DNA from: an uncultured Rubrobacteraceae bacterium
Lineage (GTDB): Bacteria; Actinomycetota; Rubrobacteria; Rubrobacterales; Rubrobacteraceae
Direction of reading: 5' to 3'
NCBI GenBank assembly: GCA_902806075.1
Contig: CADCVG010000043.1
Coordinates: 1-38,801 of the forward strand
Length of the DNA: 38,801 nucleotides
Shown here: positions 31,481 to 38,801 of the stretch, one piece after another
How the letters are laid out: every line of letters starts with the position of its first letter
How positions within the stretch are numbered: the first letter of the stretch is position 1
Translations under genes and position numbers: made by a program
Notes under the pieces: model-generated
Seen by the model: the letters and a program-made list of their open reading frames with translations, nothing else
Told to the model about the DNA's origin: nothing
Databases searched by the model: none

Positions 31481-33700
31481 ATGGAGCGATTCTACGCACA
31501 TACGCCGGTAAAGGATGGTCCCTGGCATGATCTCGTGGAACATTTGGAGCGCACGGCGGAGAAGGCGAGCGAGAATGCCGCGAAGTTTGGAGCGGGCGAG
31601 ATAGCCTCGCTGGCGGGGCTTTGGCATGACATTGGCAAGTTCAACCCGGAGTTCCAGGAGTACTTGAAGCGTTGCGACAGGGCGGCGCGAACTGGTGAGG
31701 ATGCTCCGGCCAGGGGGGTGCCGCACGCGGTCTACGGGGCGATGCTCGCGTCCGACGCGGTTCGGGCGCTGGCCGCCGTTATCTACGGGCACCACGCCGG
31801 GCTCCCGAACTCCGCGAAGCTCGACGATGTGGTGAAGCAGCCGGAGCCTCGCGAGAGATACGGCCAGATCTTACCCATCGCTAGAAACGTGGTTGAGGGG
31901 CTGGACTTTCGGGAGGACGTGCGGAGCCTGTTCGCGGAACTGCCCCGAAACGAGCTTCAGATGGAGGTATTGCAGCGGATGCTGTTCTCGGCCCTGGTGG
32001 ACGCTGACTTTCTCGACACGGAGACTCACTTCGAGCCCGAGATAGGCGAACTTCGAGGATCGGGGCTCGGGCCGGAGGAGCTTTGGGAAGTGCTTAGGCG
32101 AAATCAGGAAGCCCTGATATCGAAGTCCGAAAAAGACCCGACGCCGGTGAACGAGGTACGGCAGGAGGTCTACCGTTGCTGCCTTGAGGCGAGTGGGCAA
32201 CCGCGGGGCGTGTTTCGGCTCGGCGTGCCAACCGGGGGCGGCAAGACGAGGAGCGGCCTCGCGTTTGCGTTGCGCCACGCCGCAGAGCATAGTCTGGACC
32301 GCGTGATCGTAGCGGTCCCGTACACCTCGATCATCGAGCAGACGGTGAGCGTCTACCGGGGGATCTTCGCGGAACTCGGCGAGGGAGCAGCGTTGGAGCA
32401 CCACTCGGCCGTCCGCAGGGAGTATGCGGATGGCGAGGAGAGGCAAGACGAGGCCCGGACCCGCTCGCGTCTCGCGACTCAGAACTGGGACGCGCCGCTC
32501 GTCGTGACGACGACCGTGCAACTCTTCGAGAGCCTGTTCGCCAACCGCACGAGCCGATGCCGCAAACTGCACAACATCGCGCGCAGCGTGATCCTGTTGG
32601 ACGAAGTGCAAACTCTCCCGGTCGGCCTCCTGGAGCCGACGGTGAGCATGTTGAAGGAACTCGTGCGCCGCTACGGGGTGAGCGTCGTCCTGTGCACCGC
32701 CACCCAGCCTGTCCTAGACGAGCGGAGCCGCTACCTGGAAGGGTTCGACGACGTGCGGGACATCGTGCCGCCCGGCCGCGCCACCGAACACTTCCACTCG
32801 CTGCGCCGCGTCGAGTACGAGGCGCCGCAAGAGGCGTTGTCCTGGGACGAGGTGGCGCGGCGCCTCCTCGACGCTTCCCCGCACAAGCGGGCGATGGTCA
32901 TCGTCAACACCCGTAAGGACGCGCTCGCGTTGCTGGAGAGACTTGAAGGGGAGCCGGTCCTGCACCTCTCGACGCTGTTGTGCGGGGCGCACCGGCGGGA
33001 CGTGCTGGAGGAGGTGCGGCGGAGGTTGAGGGAGAACGAGCCTTGCTTGCTTGTCTCCACGCAGGTGGTGGAGGCGGGGGTGGATCTAGACTTCCCGGTC
33101 GTGTTCCGGGCGCTTGGACCGCTGGACAGGATCGTGCAGGCTGCGGGACGTTGTAACCGGGAAGGGAGGATGGACGAACCGGGCCGCGTCGTGGTCTTCA
33201 AACCGGAGGAAGGAAAGGTGCCGAGGGGCGAGTACGCCGCCGGTTTCGGTGAGGCGGAGATCATGCTCCGCAGACCTGACCTCGATCTCCACGATCCAGC
33301 CATCTTCCGGGAGTATTTCCGGCGGCTCTATCAGGACGTGCCGACAGACAAGGAGGAGATCCAGAAGTACCGCAAGGCCCTCGACTACCCGGAGGTGGCC
33401 GCGAGGTACCGGCTCGTACCGGACGCCAGCGTGCCGGTGATCGTGCGCTACGATGGGGGCGACAAGCGGCGGGGCGCGGTTCTGGATCGGCTGCTCGACC
33501 GTATCCGGCACGTCGGCATCTGGAGTGGGGATCACCGCCGGTTGCAGCCTTACATAGTATCGATGTTCGAGCGCGAGTTCGAGAAGCGGAAAGGTTATAC
33601 GGAGGAGATAGCGGAGGGAGTTTTTCTGTGGAGCGGTGGATACGACGACCTGCGCGGCATAGAGGACGTGAGCGACGACCCGACGTACCTCGTATGGTAG
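31481..33700 (+). CDS. cas3: CRISPR-associated nuclease/helicase Cas3 (type I-C)
   Basis: 739 residues from the ATG at 31481 (GGGAGGG upstream). Cas3 unwinds and degrades target DNA after Cascade binding. The N-terminal HD nuclease domain (about 1-200) has His21 and the HD motif His49-Asp50 in LAGLWHDIGKFNPEF, with IYGHHAGLP downstream. The superfamily 2 helicase has Walker A VPTGGGKT (Lys255), Walker B-like DEVQ at 374-377, motif III CTATQP, motif V QVVEAGVDLDFPVVF and motif VI QAAGRCNREG (Gln553-Arg560). The DEVQ form and the size are usual for I-C Cas3. It is the first gene of the cas operon; cas5c starts 18 nt after it. Confidence 0.96.
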   Translation: MERFYAHTPVKDGPWHDLVEHLERTAEKASENAAKFGAGEIASLAGLWHDIGKFNPEFQEYLKRCDRAARTGEDAPARGVPHAVYGAMLASDAVRALAAVIYGHHAGLPNSAKLDDVVKQPEPRERYGQILPIARNVVEGLDFREDVRSLFAELPRNELQMEVLQRMLFSALVDADFLDTETHFEPEIGELRGSGLGPEELWEVLRRNQEALISKSEKDPTPVNEVRQEVYRCCLEASGQPRGVFRLGVPTGGGKTRSGLAFALRHAAEHSLDRVIVAVPYTSIIEQTVSVYRGIFAELGEGAALEHHSAVRREYADGEERQDEARTRSRLATQNWDAPLVVTTTVQLFESLFANRTSRCRKLHNIARSVILLDEVQTLPVGLLEPTVSMLKELVRRYGVSVVLCTATQPVLDERSRYLEGFDDVRDIVPPGRATEHFHSLRRVEYEAPQEALSWDEVARRLLDASPHKRAMVIVNTRKDALALLERLEGEPVLHLSTLLCGAHRRDVLEEVRRRLRENEPCLLVSTQVVEAGVDLDFPVVFRALGPLDRIVQAAGRCNREGRMDEPGRVVVFKPEEGKVPRGEYAAGFGEAEIMLRRPDLDLHDPAIFREYFRRLYQDVPTDKEEIQKYRKALDYPEVAARYRLVPDASVPVIVRYDGGDKRRGAVLDRLLDRIRHVGIWSGDHRRLQPYIVSMFEREFEKRKGYTEEIAEGVFLWSGGYDDLRGIEDVSDDPTYLVW

Positions 33701-33718
33701 ACGACCGAGGGGAGGGAA

Positions 33719-34435
33719 GTGGATAAAAGGGACAACGAAACGCCGCTCGAAGTAAAGGTGTGGGGCGAGTTCGCGTGCTTCACCCGGCCGGAGTTCGGGG
33801 TGGAGCGCGCCAGCTACGAGGTCATGACCCCGAGCGCGGCGCGGGGGATACTCGAGGCGATCTTCTGGAAGCCCGAGTTCCGGTGGATGGTGCGCGAGAT
33901 AGAGGTGCTTAACCCGGTCCGTCACTTCTCCATTCTCCGTAATGAGATGAACAGCACCCAGAGCGAGCGTTCGGCCCGATCGTGGGCTGCGGACGGCGGC
34001 GGTTACTATGCCGACGACGACCGCGCCCAGCGTCACACCCTGTGTCTGCGGGACGTGGCCTACGTGATTCGGGCCAACATCGAACTCAAGCCCCACGCGA
34101 ACGATCACCCGGCCAAGTACCGCGACCAGTTCCGCCGCCGGGTGAAGCGGGGGCAGTGCTTCAACCAGCCGTACCTGGGTACACGCGAGTTCTCCGCGTT
34201 CTTCGGCCCGCCGAGCGGAGACGAACAGACCATAGACGTCAGCGACGACCTCGGCTTCATGCTCTTCGACATCGGCTTCGTACCGGATGCAAAGGGCAAG
34301 GTTTCCTACGCCGGCCACGGCCCGGAGGGACGGAGCATCGTTAGGGGAGACGCACAGCCGAAGTTCTTCCGCGCCCGGCTGGAGAGAGGTGTGCTGCGCG
34401 TGCCACAGGAGATGTACGAGGGGAGCGTCTCGTGA
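33719..34435 (+). CDS. cas5c: Type I-C Cas5 (Cas5c/Cas5d), pre-crRNA endoribonuclease
   Basis: 238 residues from a GTG at 33719, after GGGGAGGGA. In type I-C this RAMP protein replaces Cas6: it cuts the repeat in pre-crRNA and stays on the 5' handle. Family blocks are VEVKVWGEFACFTRPEF-like (LEVKVWGEFACFTRPEFGVE), SYEVMTPSAARGILEAIFWK, RDVAYVIRANIELKPHAND, and HPAKYRDQFRRRVKRGQCFN with QPYLGTREFSAFF. The conserved Tyr, Lys and His residues thought to catalyse cleavage in Cas5d have counterparts here, though I cannot align them exactly. Its stop overlaps the cas8c start (GTGA). Confidence 0.95.
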   Translation: MDKRDNETPLEVKVWGEFACFTRPEFGVERASYEVMTPSAARGILEAIFWKPEFRWMVREIEVLNPVRHFSILRNEMNSTQSERSARSWAADGGGYYADDDRAQRHTLCLRDVAYVIRANIELKPHANDHPAKYRDQFRRRVKRGQCFNQPYLGTREFSAFFGPPSGDEQTIDVSDDLGFMLFDIGFVPDAKGKVSYAGHGPEGRSIVRGDAQPKFFRARLERGVLRVPQEMYEGSVS

Positions 34436-36141
34436 TCCTCCGCAGGCTCGTTGAATACGCGGACAATCGAATGAGCTTACCTCCAGTCATGTATGGCGAG
34501 ATCCAGATTCACTGGCTTGTCAGTGTAAGTTTGGATGGTAAGTTGGAAGGCTTTATCCCCCAAGGCGACAACACAAAGAAGAGTCGGAATGGGCAAAGCC
34601 TGAAAGTTCCTACTCTCAGAAGAACGTCGGGAATTAAACCGAGGTTGCTTGCGGATAATGGCGAGTACGTACTTGGAGATTATCGGCGGGATGATGACCC
34701 TAAGAAGGTCAACGACGTTGTTGAACGACATCGGCAGTTTGTTGATCTCGTAAGATCATGTGCCGAGAAAACCAGAGAGCCAAGCGTAGAGGCTATCGTC
34801 AATTTGCTAGATCAGTGGTCATTTGATCCTTGCATTGTTCCAAAACATCTCGCGCCGGAAGATAATCTTACGTTCCGTGTGGGAGGCGTGATTCCAGCCG
34901 TGGAACTAAAGAGCGTGCAACAGTTTTGGGCAAATTACACAGCGAGTAATCAAAACAAGGGTTCAAAACCAGAAGGAATCTGTTTGGTAACGGGTGTTTC
35001 CGGGCCAGTAGAAAAGCGGATGCCTGTTCCTGTCAAAGGCTTGATGCGTATAGGTGGGAAGGCTGAAAATTCACTCGTCACAGCAAACGAGGACGCTTTT
35101 CAATCTTACGGTCTCAAGAACTCTCTCACCTCCCCGATCTCGCGCGACGCAGGAGAGCGGTTCGGCAAGGCCCTGAACCACCTTCTCTCCGATGAACGAT
35201 CCAGGATCTTCATCGGGCCGTCGGCCTACATCTTCTGGACGCGGCAGGAGAGTGCCTTCGACCCGATCCTGATGGTCCGACCCGACCCCGAGAGCGTGCG
35301 GCTGTTGCTGAAGTCTCCATTCTCGGGCACCCGGCGAGCGGACGTGGGAGCGAACGACTTCTACGCGCTGGCGCTGTCGGCGAGTGGGGGCCGGGCAGTC
35401 GTGCGGGACTGGCTGGAGACGACCGTGCCGGAGGCGGAGGAGAACTTGAAGCGGTGGTTCAGGGCGCAGGAGATGGTGAACACTCGTGGCGAGCGAGGAG
35501 ATCCGCTCGGGTTGTACGTGCTCGCTGCGGGTGCCTACCGGGACGCGAACAAGGAGATGACGCCGCAGGTACCGGCCGCGCTGGTGCGGGTGGCGATCAA
35601 GGGTGGACGGTTGCCGGAAGACCTGCTGGCGCGGGCGGTACGCCGCAACCGGGCGGAGAGCGACGTTAGCCGTCCCCGGGCGGCGCTTATTAAGATGGTG
35701 TTGACCTATGGAGGTGAGCGGATGGCGGAGACGTTGGAGAGCCTGAACCCGCAGCTCAAGGAGACGGCCTATCACTGCGGCAGGTTGTTGGCGCAGCTCG
35801 AAGCGTTGCAGGTGGCGGCTATACCGGGCGTAAAGGCGACGATAGTGGACCGGTACTACGGGGCGGCGTCGAGCACGCCGGCGAGCGTGTTCGGGACGCT
35901 CATGCGCAACCATCAGGCGCACATCGGCAAGATCCGCAAGGAGCGACCGGGGGCCGGCGCGGCGATACAGGACAGGATTGGGGAGATCACGACCAGCATC
36001 GGCCCCGAGTTCCCGCGCACCCTCACCATGCGTCAGCAGGCCATCTTCGCCCTCGGCTACTACCACCAGCGTGCCCACAACCGCGCCGAAGCCAGGGCTA
36101 ACAGAGAGGCCCGAGAGAAGAACAACCGGGAGGGGAGCTAA
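34432..36141 (+). CDS. cas8c: Type I-C Cas8c (Csd1), Cascade large subunit
   Basis: 569 residues from the GTG at 34432, overlapping the cas5c stop. Cas8c recognises the PAM and helps open target DNA. The N-terminal part starts MILRRLVEYADNRMSLPPVM and has the typical QGDNTKKSRNGQSLKVP and IKPRLLADNGEYVLG segments. The middle contains FWTRQESAFDPILM and GTRRADVGANDFYALALSAS, conserved in Csd1. By count, 34501-35100 has 286 G+C of 600 (48%), while 35281-35340 has 42 of 60. The N-terminal 220 or so codons therefore differ sharply in base use, as if exchanged by recombination. The C-terminal 139 codons appear to be translated separately as Cas11c. Confidence 0.95.
   Translation: MILRRLVEYADNRMSLPPVMYGEIQIHWLVSVSLDGKLEGFIPQGDNTKKSRNGQSLKVPTLRRTSGIKPRLLADNGEYVLGDYRRDDDPKKVNDVVERHRQFVDLVRSCAEKTREPSVEAIVNLLDQWSFDPCIVPKHLAPEDNLTFRVGGVIPAVELKSVQQFWANYTASNQNKGSKPEGICLVTGVSGPVEKRMPVPVKGLMRIGGKAENSLVTANEDAFQSYGLKNSLTSPISRDAGERFGKALNHLLSDERSRIFIGPSAYIFWTRQESAFDPILMVRPDPESVRLLLKSPFSGTRRADVGANDFYALALSASGGRAVVRDWLETTVPEAEENLKRWFRAQEMVNTRGERGDPLGLYVLAAGAYRDANKEMTPQVPAALVRVAIKGGRLPEDLLARAVRRNRAESDVSRPRAALIKMVLTYGGERMAETLESLNPQLKETAYHCGRLLAQLEALQVAAIPGVKATIVDRYYGAASSTPASVFGTLMRNHQAHIGKIRKERPGAGAAIQDRIGEITTSIGPEFPRTLTMRQQAIFALGYYHQRAHNRAEARANREAREKNNREGS
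35722..36141 (+). CDS. cas11c: Cas11c small subunit, internal translation product of cas8c
   Basis: Inside cas8c and in the same frame, the ATG at 35722 (codon 431) follows GGAGGTGA at 35710-35717, a full match to the anti-Shine-Dalgarno, with 7 nt between GGAGG and ATG. The product is 139 residues, mostly helical, starting MAETLESLNPQLKETAYHCG and including PASVFGTLMRNHQAHIGKIR, ending in a charged tail. In studied type I-C systems the small subunit Cas11c is made from an internal start in the 3' part of cas8c, with a similar size and position, and is needed for Cascade function. The site here is stronger than those of most cas genes in the operon. No separate cas11 gene exists. Confidence 0.78.
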   Translation: MAETLESLNPQLKETAYHCGRLLAQLEALQVAAIPGVKATIVDRYYGAASSTPASVFGTLMRNHQAHIGKIRKERPGAGAAIQDRIGEITTSIGPEFPRTLTMRQQAIFALGYYHQRAHNRAEARANREAREKNNREGS

Positions 36142-36143
36142 CC

Positions 36144-37286
36144 ATGACCGAGCAAGCGACGAAAATTCACTGCGACCCCGCGAAGAAGCACGATTTCGTG
36201 CTCATCTTCGACGTCACCGACGGCAACCCCAACGGCGACCCGGACGCGGGCAATCTGCCCCGCACCGACCCCGAGACGATGGAGGGTCTTGTCACCGACG
36301 TTGCCCTCAAGCGCAAGGTCAGGAATTTCGTCGAGGTTGCGAGCGAAGACCACGCCTACCCGGAGCGGTTGAAGATCTTCATCGAGCACCACGGCGTGCT
36401 GAACGACCAGATCCGCCGCGCCTACACCGAGCAGGGCATGGAGGTGGGCACCAGAGTCGAGAAGGTCGTGACCGACGCGGCGGTGACCGCGAACCTGCGC
36501 GAGTTCTCCGAGGCGTTGCCCGGGGCGTTCAAGTTCACCGACGTGCCGGAAGATTCCGACGTGCAGCCCAAGCTCTCCTACAGCGGGGAGCTCACCGACC
36601 CGGAGTTCAAGGCGGAGATAGACAATCTTGACGAGTCCCTCAACGCGAAGACGAAGAAGCTCTTGAGCGACCTCAAGAAAGAATCTGACAAGGCGGGTAA
36701 GCCAAAGAAAGGCCGGGACGACGTGGAGAAGGCCCGCCGCTGGATGTGCGAGAACTTCTTCGACGTGCGGATGTTCGGTGCCGTGATGAGCACGGGGCTG
36801 AACGCCGGTCAGGTGCGCGGTCCGCTGCAACTGACCTTCTCCCGCTCGGTGAATCCGATCATCCCTCAGGACCTCGCCATCACACGTATGGCCGTCACCG
36901 ACGAGAAAGACCGCGACAAGCTACAGACCATCGGGCGCAAGACCCTCATCCCCTACGGGCTGTATGTGGGGCGGGGTTTCTTCTCCGCGCACGCGGCCAG
37001 GCAGACGGGCGTCACGGCGGAGGATCTGGAGCTTTTCTGGGACGCGCTCCTGTACATGTGGGACTTCGACCGCAGCGCGAGCCGGGGCACGATGAGCCCG
37101 CGCGGGATCTACGTCTTCACTCACGAGAAGAAGTACGGCAACGCGCCCGTACACGAGCTGTTCGACCGTATCAAGCCGTCCCTCAACGATCCTGACACGA
37201 GCCCGCGCCGGTTCTCGGACTACACGGTTAGCGTGGAAGAAGAGGGCCTGCCCGAGGGCGTGGCGCTCACCCGGATACTGGGCTGA
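36144..37286 (+). CDS. cas7c: Type I-C Cas7 (Csd2), crRNA backbone subunit, enlarged
   Basis: 380 residues from the ATG at 36144, 2 nt after cas8c. Cas7 subunits coat the crRNA spacer in Cascade. The N-terminal block has DFVLIFDVTDGNPNGDPDAG and NLPRTDPETMEGLVTDVALK. The second block has WMCENFFDVRMFGAVMSTGL, then GQVRGPLQLTFSRSVNPIIP and GRKTLIPYGLYVGRGFFSAH, ending with DRSASRGTMSPRGIYVFTHE. Cas7c proteins are usually about 280-300 residues. The extra length lies between AYTEQG (about residue 98) and RRWMC (about 198), a charged stretch with ALPGAFKFTDVPEDSD and SLNAKTKKLLSDLKKESDKA. Both flanking blocks are intact, so it is an insertion, not a frameshift. Confidence 0.95.
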   Translation: MTEQATKIHCDPAKKHDFVLIFDVTDGNPNGDPDAGNLPRTDPETMEGLVTDVALKRKVRNFVEVASEDHAYPERLKIFIEHHGVLNDQIRRAYTEQGMEVGTRVEKVVTDAAVTANLREFSEALPGAFKFTDVPEDSDVQPKLSYSGELTDPEFKAEIDNLDESLNAKTKKLLSDLKKESDKAGKPKKGRDDVEKARRWMCENFFDVRMFGAVMSTGLNAGQVRGPLQLTFSRSVNPIIPQDLAITRMAVTDEKDRDKLQTIGRKTLIPYGLYVGRGFFSAHAARQTGVTAEDLELFWDALLYMWDFDRSASRGTMSPRGIYVFTHEKKYGNAPVHELFDRIKPSLNDPDTSPRRFSDYTVSVEEEGLPEGVALTRILG

Positions 37287-37301
37287 GGAACAGGGTAAGG
37301 G

Positions 37302-37952
37302 ATGAGCCGCGACACGCCACACGCCGGAGCCTGGGACGAGGCGGAGGTCGTGATGATCTCCGCTCTGGAGCACTACTCGTACTGTCCGAGGCAGTGCGCC
37401 CTGATCCACGTCGAGCAGGTCTTTGACGAGAACCTCTACACTCTGCGGGGCCGGCGCGTCCACGAGCGCGCGGACAACCCCGAATCGAGGTTAGAGGAAG
37501 GCGTGAAGGTCGAACGTGGTCTTCCCCTGTTCTCCGAGCGGCTCGGCCTCATCGGGAAGGCCGACGTCGTAGAGTTCCATTCCGATGGGACGCCCTACCC
37601 GGTTGAGTACAAGTCCAGTGCGCGGCGGCAGAAGCGCCACGACGATTTGCAGCTCTGCGCGCAGGCGATGTGCCTGGAGGAGATGCTGGAACGGGAAGTT
37701 CCTCGCGGCGCCATCTACCACTACGCCTCACGCCGCCGCCGGGAGGTGGTCTTCGACGATGAACTGCGCTCCCTTACGGAGGAGACCGTCCTGGCGGTGC
37801 GCGTGCTCCTGGTCACGGCCACGGTCCCGCCGCCGGTCGCGGACGCCCGGTGTCCCAAGTGTTCCTTGTTCGACGCCTGCATGCCGTTCACATTGGCTGG
37901 TATGTCGGGGAGGACGGACGAGATGGATTCGCTCTTCGATCCTGGGACCTGA
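37302..37952 (+). CDS. cas4: Cas4 exonuclease, adaptation
   Basis: 216 residues from the ATG at 37302, 15 nt after cas7c. Cas4 is an Fe-S, RecB-type nuclease that trims prespacers and checks the PAM together with Cas1-Cas2. Cluster cysteines are in HYSYCPRQCALIH near the N-terminus and RCPKCSLFDACMP near the C-terminus. RecB motifs are GRRVHERAD, LIGKADVVEFHSDGTPYPVE with the catalytic Asp, EYKS (Glu/Lys) and QLCAQAMCLEEML (motif QhxxY-like). The length is usual for I-C Cas4. The stop is 1 nt before the cas1 ATG, so the two are translationally close. Placement just before cas1 is canonical for subtype I-C. Confidence 0.95.
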   Translation: MSRDTPHAGAWDEAEVVMISALEHYSYCPRQCALIHVEQVFDENLYTLRGRRVHERADNPESRLEEGVKVERGLPLFSERLGLIGKADVVEFHSDGTPYPVEYKSSARRQKRHDDLQLCAQAMCLEEMLEREVPRGAIYHYASRRRREVVFDDELRSLTEETVLAVRVLLVTATVPPPVADARCPKCSLFDACMPFTLAGMSGRTDEMDSLFDPGT

Positions 37953-37953
37953 G

Positions 37954-38801
37954 ATGCTGCGCGAGCTCCTAAATACACTCTTCGTGCAGACGCAGGGGGC
38001 TTACGTGCGCCTGGACCACGAGACCTTGAAGCTGGAGGTCGAGCGCGAGCTCAAGCTCCAGATGCCGCTGCAACACCTCGGCGGCATGGTCCTCTTCGGG
38101 AACGTCCTCGTCAGCCCGTTCCTGCTCCACCGTTTCGCGGAGGACGGGCGGAGCATCGTGTGGCTCGGCAAGACCGGGCGCTTCAAGGGCAGGCTCGCTG
38201 GCCCCACGAGCGGTAACGTGCTACTGCGCCGCGTCCAGTACGAAGCTCAGGCCGACCCGTACCGCGTCGCCGCTATCGCCCGCAACGTCGTGGCCGGTAA
38301 AGTGCGTAACGCCCGGACCGTGGTGCAGCGTTCCGCGCGGGAGGCCGTCTCACCGGAAGACAGAACAGCTTTGGAAAACGCAGCGAAGGCGTTGGGCTGG
38401 TCGCTCAGAGACGCTGGGAAAGCGAAGAGCGTGGAGGAGGTGCGGGGGATCGAGGGTCAGGCAGGACGTGTGTACTTCGACGCGCTTACCAAGATGGTCC
38501 GCTCGGATAGGGAGGAGTACGCCTGGAGCGGCCGCAACCGGCGTCCCCCGAGAGACAGGATGAACGCACTGCTCTCGTTCGTATACGCGCTCGTGCTTGG
38601 CGACTGCGTCTCCGCCTGCGAGGGTGTCGGCCTGGACCCCCAGTTCGGGTACCTGCACGCTTTGCGTCCGGGGAGACCTTCGCTCGCCCTGGACCTGATG
38701 GAGGAACTGCGCCCGATCCTGGCTGACAGGCTGGTCTTCACGCTCATAAATCGCCGTCAGGTGCGTCCGCAAGACTTCGAGGAGCGGCCGGGTGGGGCCG
38801 A
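37954..38801 (+). CDS. cas1: Cas1 integrase (type I-C), 3' end cut by window
   Basis: 282 complete codons from the ATG at 37954 to the right edge; the gene continues beyond. Cas1 integrates new spacers into the array with Cas2. It begins MLRELLNTLFVQTQGAYVRL. The N-terminal beta domain has LQHLGGMVLFGNVLVSPFLL. The catalytic helical domain has the metal ligands Glu167 in RGIEGQAGRVYFDAL, His235 in GYLHALRPGRPS and Asp247 in LALDLMEELRPILAD. The RDRMNALLSFVYALVLGDCV helix is typical. About 60 residues should remain outside the window, followed by cas2 and the CRISPR array. Confidence 0.95.
   Translation, partial: MLRELLNTLFVQTQGAYVRLDHETLKLEVERELKLQMPLQHLGGMVLFGNVLVSPFLLHRFAEDGRSIVWLGKTGRFKGRLAGPTSGNVLLRRVQYEAQADPYRVAAIARNVVAGKVRNARTVVQRSAREAVSPEDRTALENAAKALGWSLRDAGKAKSVEEVRGIEGQAGRVYFDALTKMVRSDREEYAWSGRNRRPPRDRMNALLSFVYALVLGDCVSACEGVGLDPQFGYLHALRPGRPSLALDLMEELRPILADRLVFTLINRRQVRPQDFEERPGGA

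Noticed and set aside
33086-34318. A 410-codon minus-strand frame across cas3/cas5c.
   Set aside because: High-GC antisense shadow: composition is His/Arg/Pro-rich, no ribosome site, and it opposes two well-supported cas genes.
35071-36078. A 335-codon minus-strand frame inside cas8c.
   Set aside because: Antisense of a conserved gene, Arg-rich with no recognisable domain; a GC-bias artefact.

Overview
The window is high-GC DNA with dense operons, many GTG/TTG starts and strong GGAGG ribosome sites. Gene content points to an actinobacterium, and the style and content fit Rubrobacter or a close relative. Supporting genes are a PAC2-family proteasome-chaperone homologue, an archaeal/eukaryote-type prolyl-tRNA synthetase, a type III polyketide synthase with an ICMT-family methyltransferase, and small DUF families common in that lineage. 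The genus is inferred from proteins alone; no rRNA or tRNA gene was found.

Layout. 1-2.8 kb: a partial DedA-type membrane protein, a DUF5049 protein, a lower-GC hypothetical gene broken by a TGA, a TVP38/DedA-like membrane protein and a DUF1499 protein. 2.9-4.4 kb: aat and a PAC2 gene (protein turnover), closed by a perfect 15-bp hairpin facing a convergent operon. 4.4-7.8 kb (minus strand): fabF, a peroxiredoxin, larE and a DUF456 membrane protein, tightly spaced. 8.1-12.5 kb: a small membrane protein, an FAD monooxygenase, a nitroreductase, a type III polyketide synthase and an ICMT methyltransferase, which together resemble a phenolic-lipid/quinone pathway. 12.6-16.2 kb: serS, a Phd/VapC toxin-antitoxin pair with its own promoter and palindrome, and proS. 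16.3-17.0 kb: a TauE/SafE-like permease.

17.3-23.4 kb is a complete aspartate-to-homocysteine operon: metX, metY, lysC, hom and asd. It is preceded by a clear promoter, a SAM-I riboswitch and a hairpin that buries the metX-proximal Shine-Dalgarno sequence. 23.5-26.1 kb holds an alpha/beta hydrolase, a GNAT acetyltransferase, a small acidic protein, an FmdB zinc ribbon and a second gene interrupted by an in-frame TGA. 26.3-29.8 kb is dnaE with an apparently complete PHP metal site. It is followed by a DUF7002 protein and, on the minus strand, a DUF6883/DUF4926 pair.

31.3-38.8 kb is a type I-C CRISPR-Cas operon in canonical order: cas3, cas5c, cas8c, cas7c, cas4 and cas1, with cas1 cut by the window edge. 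cas2 and the array should lie to the right. Three features stand out. An ideal internal ribosome site and ATG within cas8c would produce the Cas11c small subunit. The first third of cas8c has about 48% GC in a locus otherwise well above 60%, suggesting a swapped N-terminal domain. Cas7c carries about 75-90 extra residues between its two conserved blocks. The DUF7002 and DUF6883/DUF4926 genes next to the operon make this a small candidate defence island.
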